Below are positions 1 through 8,781 of a stretch of DNA of 64,000 nt, one piece after another. How positions within the stretch are numbered: the stretch's first letter is position 1; each line of letters begins with the position of its first letter. A program made the position numbers and the translations under genes. The DNA comes from Fodinibius sediminis (GTDB lineage Bacteria; Bacteroidota; Rhodothermia; Balneolales; Balneolaceae), in the NCBI RefSeq assembly GCF_900182555.1, contig NZ_FXTH01000006.1, positions 186,001-250,000 on the forward strand, written 5' to 3'. The notes beneath the pieces are model-generated. The model saw nothing but the letters and a program-made list of their open reading frames with translations, was not told the origin of the DNA and made no database searches.

Positions 1-1289
1 AATTGGAATGGCGTTTCAAGGTTAATGCGTGCCCCCTTTTTGGTAGAAGTTATGGTGGATTGTCCGCCTTCGTAGAAGTAGCCGGAGTAACCGTATATCG
101 TCTGGAAGTCCTGGTAATACAGTTTCGCATCCAGGTTGGTGCTGCCGACAATATCCTGGCTGATGAAACTCAGGTAGCCGTTGTAATTGTAGCGGGTTCC
201 CTGGGGTACTCCCAGGTCGTCGCCCAAAACGCCGATGGCGGGTTCCGATCCATAGTGCCCGGCCTGCAATTTATATTTTGTCTTTTGTCGGCTGCTGTAA
301 AAGTTGAACATTGCCTCGATACGGTTGTCGGGGTTGAGCTCATATCCAACTTTTCCAAAGGTGTTCACAATATCGGTCTCACCAAGTCCGTAGCGCGGGG
401 AAAGGACTTCTCCGTTGGCGTCTTTCTTAACGCCGGTTTGTTCATACCGTCCTTGTACCACGTAGCTCAGCTCATTTATTTTTCCGGAGAACTGCTGGGC
501 CACCTGTCCCCCCATCGTATTTCCCGGTTCCACCAGCAAGCCGGTATTACTCAGTGTTGTCTGGCTGCGCAGGGGATCATTTTCAGTGGGCATCAGGGTT
601 ATATAGTTTATGAATCCGCCTTCAGCATTACTGCCGTAAAGGGAGGTGGCCCCCTTAATTACCTCGATCCGCTGCAGCACACCGGGATCAATGGTGCGTA
701 CATCACGTCCGCCGCTGCGAAGGGGGGTAGACTGGGGGATACCGTCTACCATGACCACCATGTTGCGGCCCCTGAGGGTTTGTCCGGTATTGCTGGTGGT
801 ATTGGTACCCGGGCCTAGGCCGGGCACTGTATTAGCCAGCATATCCTGTACATTGCTGTTCATAGTTTCCTGGCGGCTCAGCTGCTGGTTGTCGACCACG
901 GTCACCGAAGTGGTGACCTCATCAAGATTCTCAGTACGTCGGCTGGCCGAGACCGTGACTTCATTCATGTTGCTGACCGATTTATTAAGTCTGAAGTCGA
1001 TGACCAGCTGTTCACCAGCCGAGATCGTGATGGATTTTTTTTCACTTTGATAGCCAACCGCCGTGGCAGCCAGCGTATAGCTGCCCGGCTTGATATTTGT
1101 AATTTGGTATGTCCCGTTAATGGTAGTGGAGCCCCCTTTTATGGTTCCTTCGAGTGCTACATTGATATAGGAGAGTGGCTCCTTGGATTCGGCATTGGTT
1201 ACTGTGCCCCGGATGCTGGCGGCTTGCTGGGCGAATGCAGATCCAGAGCAAGCGAGTAGAAGAAGGGTGATCAGGTGCAGGCGTTTCAT
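1..1289 (-). CDS. TonB-dependent outer-membrane receptor (3' end outside window)
   Basis: Reading right to left from ATG at 1287-1289, about 429 codons are open to the window edge. The product begins with a signal peptide (basic MKR, a leucine run, then ACSGSAFAQQ). A CarboxypepD-regulatory-like beta-sandwich follows at about residues 25-105 (starting IRGTVTNAES), then a plug domain with MVVMVDGIPQ and the typical IEVIKGATSLYGSNAEGG, then the first barrel strands. Such receptors import metal chelates, vitamins or glycans using TonB energy. The two operator-like palindromes just upstream favour a metal-related substrate (inference). No Shine-Dalgarno sequence is visible before the ATG. The C-terminal barrel is missing only because the window ends. 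Confidence 0.93.
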   Translation of the reverse strand, partial: MKRLHLITLLLLACSGSAFAQQAASIRGTVTNAESKEPLSYINVALEGTIKGGSTTINGTYQITNIKPGSYTLAATAVGYQSEKKSITISAGEQLVIDFRLNKSVSNMNEVTVSASRRTENLDEVTTSVTVVDNQQLSRQETMNSNVQDMLANTVPGLGPGTNTTSNTGQTLRGRNMVVMVDGIPQSTPLRSGGRDVRTIDPGVLQRIEVIKGATSLYGSNAEGGFINYITLMPTENDPLRSQTTLSNTGLLVEPGNTMGGQVAQQFSGKINELSYVVQGRYEQTGVKKDANGEVLSPRYGLGETDIVNTFGKVGYELNPDNRIEAMFNFYSSRQKTKYKLQAGHYGSEPAIGVLGDDLGVPQGTRYNYNGYLSFISQDIVGSTNLDAKLYYQDFQTIYGYSGYFYEGGQSTITSTKKGARINLETPFQ

Positions 1290-1304
1290 TTGACAGGAGT
1301 TGTT

Positions 1305-1323
1305 ATTTAGATTTAGTATAAGT
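1305..1323 (-). promoter_or_regulatory. Operator-like palindrome, copy 1
   Basis: On the plus strand this reads ATTTAGATTTAGTATAAGT. It matches the reverse complement of copy 2 (1375-1393) at 17 of 19 positions and is itself an imperfect palindrome. It lies about 16 bases upstream of the receptor start codon, where a bound repressor would block transcription. Its length and symmetry resemble DtxR/MntR/IdeR-type metal-regulator boxes, but I cannot assign a regulator. Confidence 0.5.
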
Positions 1324-1374
1324 AGCTGTAATTCCGCCAAAGTATAACAGTCTTTTAAAAAAGGGGCAAAGTTT

Positions 1375-1393
1375 ATTTATACTAAGTCTAAAT
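1375..1393 (-). promoter_or_regulatory. Operator-like palindrome, copy 2
   Basis: On the plus strand this reads ATTTATACTAAGTCTAAAT. It matches its own reverse complement at all but three symmetrical pairs. It is the inverted partner of copy 1, with centres 70 bp apart. Two well-matched copies upstream of a TonB receptor suggest cooperative repression in response to a ligand or metal (inference). Confidence 0.5.
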
Positions 1394-1721
1394 ATAGTTT
1401 AGTTACAGGCTTGGAAGCGCTGGGCTGAGATGGCTGAATCTGTGACGATGGCAATAGAATTGGCAGGTGGAATCCTGCTCTTATTGGAATATCAGTCAAC
1501 ATACACAGCTTTTGATGCTGATAGGATTTGTGCTTTCCAATGCAGTTTTCGTTCAGCTGCCTGAAATAGAAGAGGGGGGATTCAGGCGGATACTCTTTCC
1601 GGGAATTCAATAGGTTGTGGCTGGTCCGAAGATATGCTGCAGGCATCGTTGCTCGCGGATCGCTAGATCATGTACCCTCTTGACCAGGTGCAGGATGTAT
1701 TTTCTGGTTCTGGTCAGACCG

Positions 1722-2702
1722 CTATTGGCAGAGGACGGGCTGCTGAGTCTCTATGGGTTTTGCATCGTTTGAGAGTTCTTCATTAACCGGAAGTGAAAAC
1801 CGGAGAACGGTCTCACCTTCCTCGGTGCTCTCGAGGCTGATATCCCGCTCATGAAGATGAAGGGCCCGTTTGCAATAGGAAAGTCCCAGCTCAAGCGAGG
1901 AATCACTGCTGCCTGTATCGCCGGCCGTGTCCGTATTCTCAATGATTGCGTTAAGCTGTTTTTTTGAAGTACCCTTCAGATTACTCCTGATGGTAATCCC
2001 GGCGGTCCTTCCTGTCCGGGTCGCCTGTATTTTTATTACACTGCCCGATGGAGAATACTCTGCCACTTCCGACAGAAGGTTCTCCAGCGTGCGAAAGAGC
2101 AGGAAGGGATCACCCTTTACCTGAAGCTCTTCGGCTATGCTGATCTCCACGTGCTGCTTGTTTGTTTTAAGAATCGGTTCCAAATACTGCTGTATGCCTT
2201 CGACCAGGGCTGACAGCTGGATGACCTGGAACACCGGTTTCAGCTCTGCCTGTTTCATACGCTCAATATCCAGAATATTGCTCATAACCGAGCGCATAAC
2301 AAGCCCCGACTTTTTCAACCGGTAATTTTCAGACATGCCAATGATCACATCCAGCGGCTTCTTGAGATCATGCGCAATAAGTTTCATCACGCTTCTTTTA
2401 AAAATTTTCATCTCGTTCAGCTCTTCTTCCTGCTGTTTCAGCAATGCTGCCTGCTTGCTGATGATCTGATCCTTTTTTTGCTGTCGTTTCCTGCTGAAGG
2501 CCCAGAGGCTGATGATCGCCAGTAGCATAAGCCCGCCCAGCAGGTATACCCAGCCTGGGATAACCGTTGAATTGGAAGGGACCTGCTGAAAGCCTTGGAC
2601 GGCTCCCATGCTGATTGCGGGATGGCACAGTACATACAGCATTAGCAGTACAAGAGCAGATATAGTTCTGTTGTTTTGTTGTTCCCTAACTATTGGATTC
2701 AT
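1722..2702 (-). CDS. Membrane sensor histidine-kinase-like protein with degenerate ATPase domain
   Basis: 326 residues from the ATG at 2702, chosen because AGGTG lies five bases upstream; a start 12 bases earlier is also open. An N-terminal hydrophobic segment (16-34), a short exported loop and a second transmembrane helix (50-69) precede a cytoplasmic coiled stretch and a HisKA domain. The phosphoacceptor motif is intact (LIAHDLKKPL, His111). The HATPase domain is damaged: the N-box reads NLLSEVAEYSP, with Glu212 where the Mg-binding Asn belongs. No DxGxG box is seen, and the GLGL box is reduced to ELGL. It may be phosphorylated by another kinase or act as a scaffold (inference). It lies 56 bp downstream of the hybrid regulator gene, probably in one operon. 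Confidence 0.85.
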   Translation of the reverse strand: MNPIVREQQNNRTISALVLLMLYVLCHPAISMGAVQGFQQVPSNSTVIPGWVYLLGGLMLLAIISLWAFSRKRQQKKDQIISKQAALLKQQEEELNEMKIFKRSVMKLIAHDLKKPLDVIIGMSENYRLKKSGLVMRSVMSNILDIERMKQAELKPVFQVIQLSALVEGIQQYLEPILKTNKQHVEISIAEELQVKGDPFLLFRTLENLLSEVAEYSPSGSVIKIQATRTGRTAGITIRSNLKGTSKKQLNAIIENTDTAGDTGSSDSSLELGLSYCKRALHLHERDISLESTEEGETVLRFSLPVNEELSNDAKPIETQQPVLCQ

Positions 2703-2758
2703 GAAACACCTCAACTTTTTAACAATGCCTGTAATATATTTTGGTGGAAGGTGTATGG

Positions 2759-4372
2759 TTATACACCAGAATTGACATTTTTATATTGGCTTGGATTGCT
2801 GCCAAAACGCTCCTTGAATATTCTGCTAAAGTGGGCCGCGGTATTGTAACCGACACTGTCGGCCACCTCAGCCACCGTCAATTTGCTATTCTCTTCCAGC
2901 ATCCTGCGTGCCTTCCGGAGTTTGACCTCCCGTACAAATTCAGCCGGCGTATAACCAGTGTACGATTTCAGGTCGCGATAGAGTTGCCGACGGCTTGTGT
3001 TTACGCTTTGACTTAATTTCTCAATGGTAATCGTCTCATTGTGAATATGATTTTCTATATACTGAATTAAACGCTTGATGAAACTCTGTTCTTCCGATTC
3101 GTGCGACTGTTTGTCCGTTTCCCGTAAATATTTATCTCGTTCAAATTTTTGTCGCAGCAGGTTTTGTACCCTTGCTTTCAGTTCTGACTCGCTGAACGGT
3201 TTTACCAGATAATCACTGATTCCAATATTAAAACCATGAACCCGCGACTTCTCTTCTGCCATGGAGGATACTAAAATGATCGGAGTCAGGCGGTATTTGG
3301 CTTTGGAGCGAATTTTCTTAACCAGTTCAAAACCGTCTACTTTCGGCATGATGATATCCGATATGATCAGGTCCGGATCCGTGATAGCAAGTTTTTTAAG
3401 TGCTTCAGCCCCATTTTTGGCAACTTCCAGCCGTACTCTCTCTTCCTGAAGGATTGAAGATACAAATCGACGCAGGATCGGATCATCTTCCACAATTAAA
3501 ATCGAGGTATCGTCTCCGTCCGGGTTAAAACCCACCGGCGACAAAGGGGCCCCCACGACCGTTGCAGGGTCGGGATAGGGCCCCCAGTCATCCAGTGCGC
3601 TCTCTCTTATCTTCGCATTCGTAATACTTTCAGCGTCCTTGGGAAACGTCAGTAAAATGGTGGTACCCTCCTGATCATTTCCGGTAACCGTCATTTCTCC
3701 TTCGTGAGCGTCGACCAGCTGGCGTACAATGGAGAGGCGGACACCAAAAGAACGATTCTTTCCAGGGTGGATATGCGCATCAGCATCCAGTTCGTCAAAG
3801 GTGTCGGGCCGCGAAATAGGGTCCCCCCCATGGGATATGGTAAGCTGCAAATTTTCTTCAGTCTCTGCCAGTGCGAGCTGTATTCGGTCCCCTTCGGGGG
3901 TTAACTGAAGCGCATTGGTAATGAGGATGATAAGGATTTCTTTCAGCTTCGAGGGATCCATTGTCTGGACAACCTCATAATCGGGAAGATCGGTTACCAG
4001 TTCAATGCCACGCTGTTCGACCTTGTTTGCAAAAAAAGCAGTATAAACCTGTAACAGGGTACGAACTTCAATTTCTGTGACTTCAAGCTCATCATCAGTC
4101 TCATTCAATCGGGCAACATCCTGCAGTTGATCCGCCAGTCGATTCAGATGGCTTAGCTTCTCAATAAGTTCGGACAGTGGTTGGGCGCTTTCCTGATCCC
4201 TGGAGAGGTTTTGCTTCAATTTTTTCAGCGGATGATTCAGGAGAGCCAGGGTATTGCGAAACTCTTGCGATACATCGCTGAGCAGCTCATTTTTAAGCCG
4301 CACGGATTCCCGCGTTCGGGGCAGGTGTTCCCGATCATTCCTTAAGCTTGTTTTATTGTTTTTGTCACCCAT
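2759..4372 (-). CDS. Hybrid sensor/response regulator: pseudokinase-REC-AraC
   Basis: 537 residues from the ATG at 4372; a GTG start 36 bases upstream is possible. There is no signal peptide or membrane segment. Order: HisKA-like helices (about 20-90), HATPase (100-245), receiver domain (289-405) and two AraC helix-turn-helix motifs (435-530). In the HisKA motif the phosphoacceptor histidine is Gln36 (VSQEFRN instead of VSHEFRT). The second glycine of the G2 box is Arg (GVRLSIV), and no G1 box is clear, although N-box Asn153 is present. The receiver is intact (Asp339 in SDIIMP, Lys391 in VKPF). It therefore looks like a DNA-binding regulator that receives phosphate from elsewhere. It is divergent from the exopolysaccharide operon and may control it (inference). 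Confidence 0.9.
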   Translation of the reverse strand: MGDKNNKTSLRNDREHLPRTRESVRLKNELLSDVSQEFRNTLALLNHPLKKLKQNLSRDQESAQPLSELIEKLSHLNRLADQLQDVARLNETDDELEVTEIEVRTLLQVYTAFFANKVEQRGIELVTDLPDYEVVQTMDPSKLKEILIILITNALQLTPEGDRIQLALAETEENLQLTISHGGDPISRPDTFDELDADAHIHPGKNRSFGVRLSIVRQLVDAHEGEMTVTGNDQEGTTILLTFPKDAESITNAKIRESALDDWGPYPDPATVVGAPLSPVGFNPDGDDTSILIVEDDPILRRFVSSILQEERVRLEVAKNGAEALKKLAITDPDLIISDIIMPKVDGFELVKKIRSKAKYRLTPIILVSSMAEEKSRVHGFNIGISDYLVKPFSESELKARVQNLLRQKFERDKYLRETDKQSHESEEQSFIKRLIQYIENHIHNETITIEKLSQSVNTSRRQLYRDLKSYTGYTPAEFVREVKLRKARRMLEENSKLTVAEVADSVGYNTAAHFSRIFKERFGSNPSQYKNVNSGV

Positions 4373-4644
4373 TTTTTGCCCGCTCAGCGGTTTATTTATA
4401 TACACCACGTACTATTGCTGTGATGGAGTATATCTGATATTTAATATCAATTGCAACATTTGTCACAATAGTGATAGGTATTAGGCACATCTGTTTAGGT
4501 GGAATCAAATTAGGTTAACCATCGAAAATTTCACACGAGGAGATATTGCTATTCGGGAGATGATTTTCCCTCTATTGTTGTGAAGGTTAAGTAGAGAAAC
4601 AATAATTCCTGAAACAAACGACCATTCAGGCCGAAAGGCTTCAT
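4373..4644. promoter_or_regulatory. Divergent control region between AraC-type regulator and Pel-like operon
   Basis: 272 AT-rich bases separate the start of the hybrid regulator from the first exopolysaccharide gene, so promoters in both directions must lie here. I see no clear repeat or terminator. A seven-codon open frame begins at about 4560 (MIFPLLL then stop), too short to support as a gene. This is the natural place to look for binding sites of the AraC-type regulator. Confidence 0.4.
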
Positions 4645-5475
4645 ATGAAGCATACTTATTTTTATCCTTTTAGCATAATACTGTTGATGTCGATGGTAGT
4701 GGCTATTACCAACTGTTCTACAGAGAGAGCAATCATGAAATATGGCGTTCATTACGGAAAGGTTGAACTCGGTGATATCGAAGGCTATGACCTGGTCATT
4801 CTTGAACCGGAGCAGTATAGCAGGCAGCAGATTGCAACCCTGTCGCAGTCGGCGACGGATATCATCGGTTATATCAGCATGAGTGAGGTGAACCCACATC
4901 GCTGGTATTATCCCCTGTTTAGAAAGGCTGGCTTCCTGGGAAAAAATGAAAACTGGAACAGTTACTATATCGACCTGAAAGATTCGACCGTTCGATCGGT
5001 TTTGCTCGACCAGGTTGCTTCTGAAATCATGGAAATGGGCTTCGACGGTTTGTTCCTGGATACCGTGGACGGGGTCGCCCCCCATACCGACCGGGGGCAC
5101 CTGCAGGATGAGATGGTGGAGTTGATCCGGGAGCTCGACCGACGGTTCCCGGAGGCTTACATCATCCAGAACCGGGGAATATTCCTGCTGCCGCAATCCT
5201 CCGCCCATATTGACGCGGTGATGGTAGAGGATGTCACAACGCGATATGATTTTACATCGGGACAGTATTCGATACGTTCTGAAACAAGCTATGCAGAACA
5301 TGTTCGTTGGATTCACTCATTTGCGGATACGCTGAAAAAGCCGGTCTTGCTGCTGGACTATGCGGTCGAGGAAGAGATGAAAAAACAGGCAACAAAACGG
5401 CTGGATACGCTCGGTCAGCCTTACTTTATCAGTAATATTCAACTTGATACGCTTCCGGGAAGAGTGGGAAAGTAG
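4645..5475 (+). CDS. GH114/PelA-type glycoside hydrolase lipoprotein
   Basis: 276 residues. The N-terminus is a lipoprotein-like signal ending in ITNC (Cys24). The remainder reads as the TIM-barrel family of endo-alpha-1,4-polygalactosaminidases and the hydrolase half of PelA. It has GFDGLFLDTVD (Asp139), IIQNRG, and a late VMVEDVTTRYDF whose Glu195 fits the family's second acidic residue. PelA hydrolases cut Pel, a polymer rich in partly deacetylated N-acetylgalactosamine, to trim or release it. Here the hydrolase is a separate protein, whereas in Pseudomonas it is fused to a deacetylase. It is the first gene of the polysaccharide operon, followed by pelF after 96 bp. Confidence 0.85.
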   Translation: MKHTYFYPFSIILLMSMVVAITNCSTERAIMKYGVHYGKVELGDIEGYDLVILEPEQYSRQQIATLSQSATDIIGYISMSEVNPHRWYYPLFRKAGFLGKNENWNSYYIDLKDSTVRSVLLDQVASEIMEMGFDGLFLDTVDGVAPHTDRGHLQDEMVELIRELDRRFPEAYIIQNRGIFLLPQSSAHIDAVMVEDVTTRYDFTSGQYSIRSETSYAEHVRWIHSFADTLKKPVLLLDYAVEEEMKKQATKRLDTLGQPYFISNIQLDTLPGRVGK

Positions 5476-5571
5476 GGTTGAAGAGGGTCTGTTGCGAGAG
5501 GCTTATCCTTCCCGCAGAATGGCCTGGATAGATGTTTCACAAAGGATAAATCATAAAAGAACAGTTGTACT

Positions 5572-7125
5572 TTGAGCGATAGATTACATGTGTTGTTACA
5601 AACCCAGGGAGCTTACCCCTTTGTCAAAGGAGGAGGGGTGTCGACCTGGGCTGAAATGCTGTGTAACGGCCTAGCCGGGGAAATTGATTTTCATATTTAC
5701 AGCGTGGTGGGAAGTCCGCATCTGGATCTTCAGTATGAGCTGCCCGGGAATATCACCGACATCACCAAGGTACCACTGTGGGGAGCTGAACTCCCCATGG
5801 CCTATTATGAACCCGACCGTTCTTTTTCGTCGATGGTTCTGGAGCAGGAGCTGACAACAGAGGGAGTAATCGAGAATATTTTTTTCCCCCTTTTCGAAGA
5901 GTTTCTGACCTGCCTGTTTCATCCTGTCGAAAGCAGTCCCCGCGATATAGGCCTGCTTTTCTACCGAATGTGGAAATTCTTCCAGGAGTTCAGCTACAAG
6001 AAAGCCCTTCAGAACGAACGGATATGGAGTTGTTTTGATCGAAAAGTAAAGGAGTACTACCGTTCGAATGATCTTAATCGCCAGATTGAATCGTTCAATC
6101 TACTGGAACAGACCTTTGGCTTGCGTTGGCTCTATCACTTTTTGATGCCCCTGGATGTGCCCGTGCCGAAAGTGGATGTGTCGCATGCTGCTTCATCGGG
6201 ACTGCCGGCTCTGCCATCTATTATCGGCAAGTTAGAATACGGAACGCCCTATATTGTAACTGATCACGGCGTATGGATTCGTGAACGGATCAAGAATCTG
6301 AACGAGGATAAAGAGCTGGGGTTTCATTCCAAGAGGCTTCTGACCAATCTCTCCATCATTATCTGTAAAACAGCTTACTATTATGCTGACCTTGTGACCC
6401 CGGTGACCAGCATTCACAGAAGCTGGGAGGAGGAATTTTCGGCGGAAGCTGAACAGATCAAACCGGTTGTCAATGGGGTGGATATTGATAAATTCCGGCC
6501 CTGCAGCGTGCCGGCAGAGGAACAATACGTGCGACCAACCGTGGTGGGGCTGGCAAACTTATTTCCGCTTAAGGATATCAAGACAATGATCCGTACATGC
6601 AAAGCCGTCCGAAAAGAGATTCCGGAGGTCCAATTCCTGCTTTACGGGGACACGACCGTGGATGAATCCTATGCCGCGGATTGCAGGCGGCTGGTCGAGC
6701 AATTGGGCCTTGAGAATCATTTCTTTATCAAGGGCTTCCATGATAATCCGGTGGAGGTCTACAACAAGGCGGACCTATCCATACTGACCTCCATATCGGA
6801 AGGAGCGCCTTACACGGTTTTGGAGTCCATGAGTTGTGCCTGTCCGGTAGTGGCCACAGATGTAGGCGGAGTTCGGGAAGTGCTCGAAGATTGTGGAATC
6901 ATACCGGAGCCGAGATCGGTGGAGGGGCTTGCCGAAGGGGTTGTCAAACTTTTGAGAGACGATGAATTACGCGAGTTGCTCGGCAAGAAGAGTCGAAAAA
7001 AAGTCATAGAGCAGTTTGGTTCCGCTGGCACCATATCAAAGTACCTCGAAAACTACCACAGTGTTCGGCGGATGGAAGGAATCCCCGACGACCGGCAGAA
7101 GATGAATATGTTAAGCTATGCATAG
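5572..7125 (+). CDS. pelF: PelF-like GT4 glycosyltransferase
   Basis: 517 residues, close to the usual PelF length of about 500. The start is TTG with a weak ribosome site. The N-terminus carries the PelF signature (QGAYPFVKGGGVSTW). The C-terminal GT-B half has the GT4 EX7E motif (Glu410 and Glu418 in SEGAPYTVLES), then CPVVATDVGG. PelF is the cytosolic transferase that polymerises the Pel chain from UDP-sugar and works with PelG at the inner membrane. The stop codon is three bases before the pelG start, so the two are translationally linked. There is no signal peptide, as expected. Confidence 0.93.
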   Translation: MSDRLHVLLQTQGAYPFVKGGGVSTWAEMLCNGLAGEIDFHIYSVVGSPHLDLQYELPGNITDITKVPLWGAELPMAYYEPDRSFSSMVLEQELTTEGVIENIFFPLFEEFLTCLFHPVESSPRDIGLLFYRMWKFFQEFSYKKALQNERIWSCFDRKVKEYYRSNDLNRQIESFNLLEQTFGLRWLYHFLMPLDVPVPKVDVSHAASSGLPALPSIIGKLEYGTPYIVTDHGVWIRERIKNLNEDKELGFHSKRLLTNLSIIICKTAYYYADLVTPVTSIHRSWEEEFSAEAEQIKPVVNGVDIDKFRPCSVPAEEQYVRPTVVGLANLFPLKDIKTMIRTCKAVRKEIPEVQFLLYGDTTVDESYAADCRRLVEQLGLENHFFIKGFHDNPVEVYNKADLSILTSISEGAPYTVLESMSCACPVVATDVGGVREVLEDCGIIPEPRSVEGLAEGVVKLLRDDELRELLGKKSRKKVIEQFGSAGTISKYLENYHSVRRMEGIPDDRQKMNMLSYA

Positions 7126-7128
7126 GCT

Positions 7129-8754
7129 GTGAGAGGTATAACGACCCGAAAAATAGACAGCGCATTCATCAAGGAACTGAGCGGCAGGGTACGTCGGCAT
7201 CTGCCCAACCCCACCTCGAAATATGCCGTGGCAATCCAGCTGGAACTGATGGGAATCACGGATCGGAAATTACGGGAAAGGATGGACAGCGCTACGCTGT
7301 TTGGCATAGCCGGGCGAGTGTATGAGCAGATTCAGGAGGATATCGCCGGGGAAAAGGAAGCGAAGCAGCACCAGCATTCGTTTAACCTGTCGGCGGCACA
7401 GATATGGGAGCGGGTGGGGGCCTTCTTAAAATATTACGGATCCGGCTTGATATTTATGGCGCCGATGTTTTCGCAGATTCTTTCCGTGATTTTTATCGGG
7501 TATTCACTGTGGGCATGGCTTTATTTCAATGAATTACAGGCCACGGTCGTGGCTATAGGAACCATCATCGCCTTTATCGCGACAGGGGGGATCAACCTTG
7601 TAACGGGCCGGGAAATATCCTTCTACATGGGGCAGGAAAATTATGAGCTGTCCTACCGGGTAGCCAGCAAGAATGTTATTACGGGGCTGTTTTCCCTGGT
7701 TGGAATGGGCGTACTGGTTTATGCATTGAATATTGTGATTCCATTCTTTCCACACCAGCTGATGATCCTGAGTTCGGTTTATGCCTTTTTTATCGGCATT
7801 TGGCTGCTCTCCTCGACGGTGCTGTACGCCCTGCAGAAGAATTTCATGATTCTGTTAAGTGTCATTGTGGGTACCATCGTTTTAGTAGTGGTCATGGATG
7901 GCTATGATTTTGGCATCTATTTCGCTCACTGGATTGGCATGTTCGTTTCTTCCCTGGTCATGATCCTGTATGGATTTATCTATTTCAACAGGCTAATGGC
8001 CGAGAGTGACCAAAGTACAACCGGGCAGGGCCTGCCCCGTTTTGAGGTCAGGTACTATAATAATTACCGGTATTTTATTTATGGCACCTGTTACTTCCTT
8101 TTTCTCTTTATAGACCGCATCATGGCCTGGTCGACGGGAACTCCGCCGCCCGCATATATTATCTGGTTCGATACCTCCTACGAACTGGGGATGGACTGGG
8201 CTCTGATCTGCCTTGTATTTATTACTGCCTCCCTGGAATACAGTATCAACAGGTTTTCAAACCTTATACTGCCCTTCCAGAAAAAAACAGATATCCAATA
8301 CCAGAAAGATTTCGAGAATTTTTTCAGGCATTATTATGTGCGTCAACTGGTTTTACTCATGGTTGTCGGGATTATCTCAATTTTGGGCAGCTACTTCCTG
8401 GTGACCAGCTTGAAGGATCTGGCAGGTGATGTTGAGATTGTGAAGGACTTTTTTTCCAGTAAGATACTGACCAAGGTTTTTTGGCTTGCCAGCATTGGGT
8501 ACCTCTTCACCTCCTTTGGCCTGTTGAATACCTTGTTTTTCTTTACACTTGGCCGCCCTCAAAAGATTGTCAAGGCTATAACTTCGGCCATTCTCATCAA
8601 TATTCTTGTTGGCTTTGTCTCGAGCAGAATGGTTTCCTATGAGTATGCTGTCTTGGGGCTGGTGGCCGGGGGAATCACCTTTGCGGCGATTACGACCTAC
8701 GACACACGGAAGCTGTTCAAGAACCTGCATTACTACTACTATTCAGCCTATTAA
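7129..8754 (+). CDS. pelG: PelG-like polysaccharide transporter with N-terminal extension
   Basis: 541 residues from a GTG three bases after the pelF stop. From residue 95 on, about twelve hydrophobic segments alternate with short loops, as in PelG, a MOP-superfamily inner-membrane transporter paired with PelF. The central motif FLFIDRIMAWSTG, then WFDTSYELGM, is typical of PelG. The first 95 residues are soluble and charged, and they precede the conserved start of the membrane part; Pseudomonas PelG is about 456 residues, so this looks like an added cytoplasmic domain. I do not recognise that domain. The next gene follows after 27 bp. Confidence 0.88.
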   Translation: MRGITTRKIDSAFIKELSGRVRRHLPNPTSKYAVAIQLELMGITDRKLRERMDSATLFGIAGRVYEQIQEDIAGEKEAKQHQHSFNLSAAQIWERVGAFLKYYGSGLIFMAPMFSQILSVIFIGYSLWAWLYFNELQATVVAIGTIIAFIATGGINLVTGREISFYMGQENYELSYRVASKNVITGLFSLVGMGVLVYALNIVIPFFPHQLMILSSVYAFFIGIWLLSSTVLYALQKNFMILLSVIVGTIVLVVVMDGYDFGIYFAHWIGMFVSSLVMILYGFIYFNRLMAESDQSTTGQGLPRFEVRYYNNYRYFIYGTCYFLFLFIDRIMAWSTGTPPPAYIIWFDTSYELGMDWALICLVFITASLEYSINRFSNLILPFQKKTDIQYQKDFENFFRHYYVRQLVLLMVVGIISILGSYFLVTSLKDLAGDVEIVKDFFSSKILTKVFWLASIGYLFTSFGLLNTLFFFTLGRPQKIVKAITSAILINILVGFVSSRMVSYEYAVLGLVAGGITFAAITTYDTRKLFKNLHYYYYSAY

Positions 8755-8781
8755 ACAGGAGAGAGGAAGGAATGAGGCACT

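Larger units (their letters stand above)
1290..1721. other. Intergenic region upstream of the TonB receptor
   Basis: 432 bases without a convincing gene. The part next to the receptor is AT-rich and carries two near-identical 19-bp imperfect palindromes in opposite orientation, listed separately. The rest (about 1400-1720) shows no RNA, repeat or terminator that I can support. An 89-codon open frame on the minus strand here has no recognisable domain or start signal and I do not count it. Confidence 0.6.

Noticed and set aside
1377..1646. 89-codon open frame on the minus strand
   Set aside because: No domain, no ribosome site and composition unlike neighbouring genes; it also overlaps the operator-like repeat.
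4549..5316. 255-codon open frame opposite the hydrolase gene
   Set aside because: It is the reverse reading of a strongly supported gene with an intact signal and catalytic motifs; its own translation shows no family.
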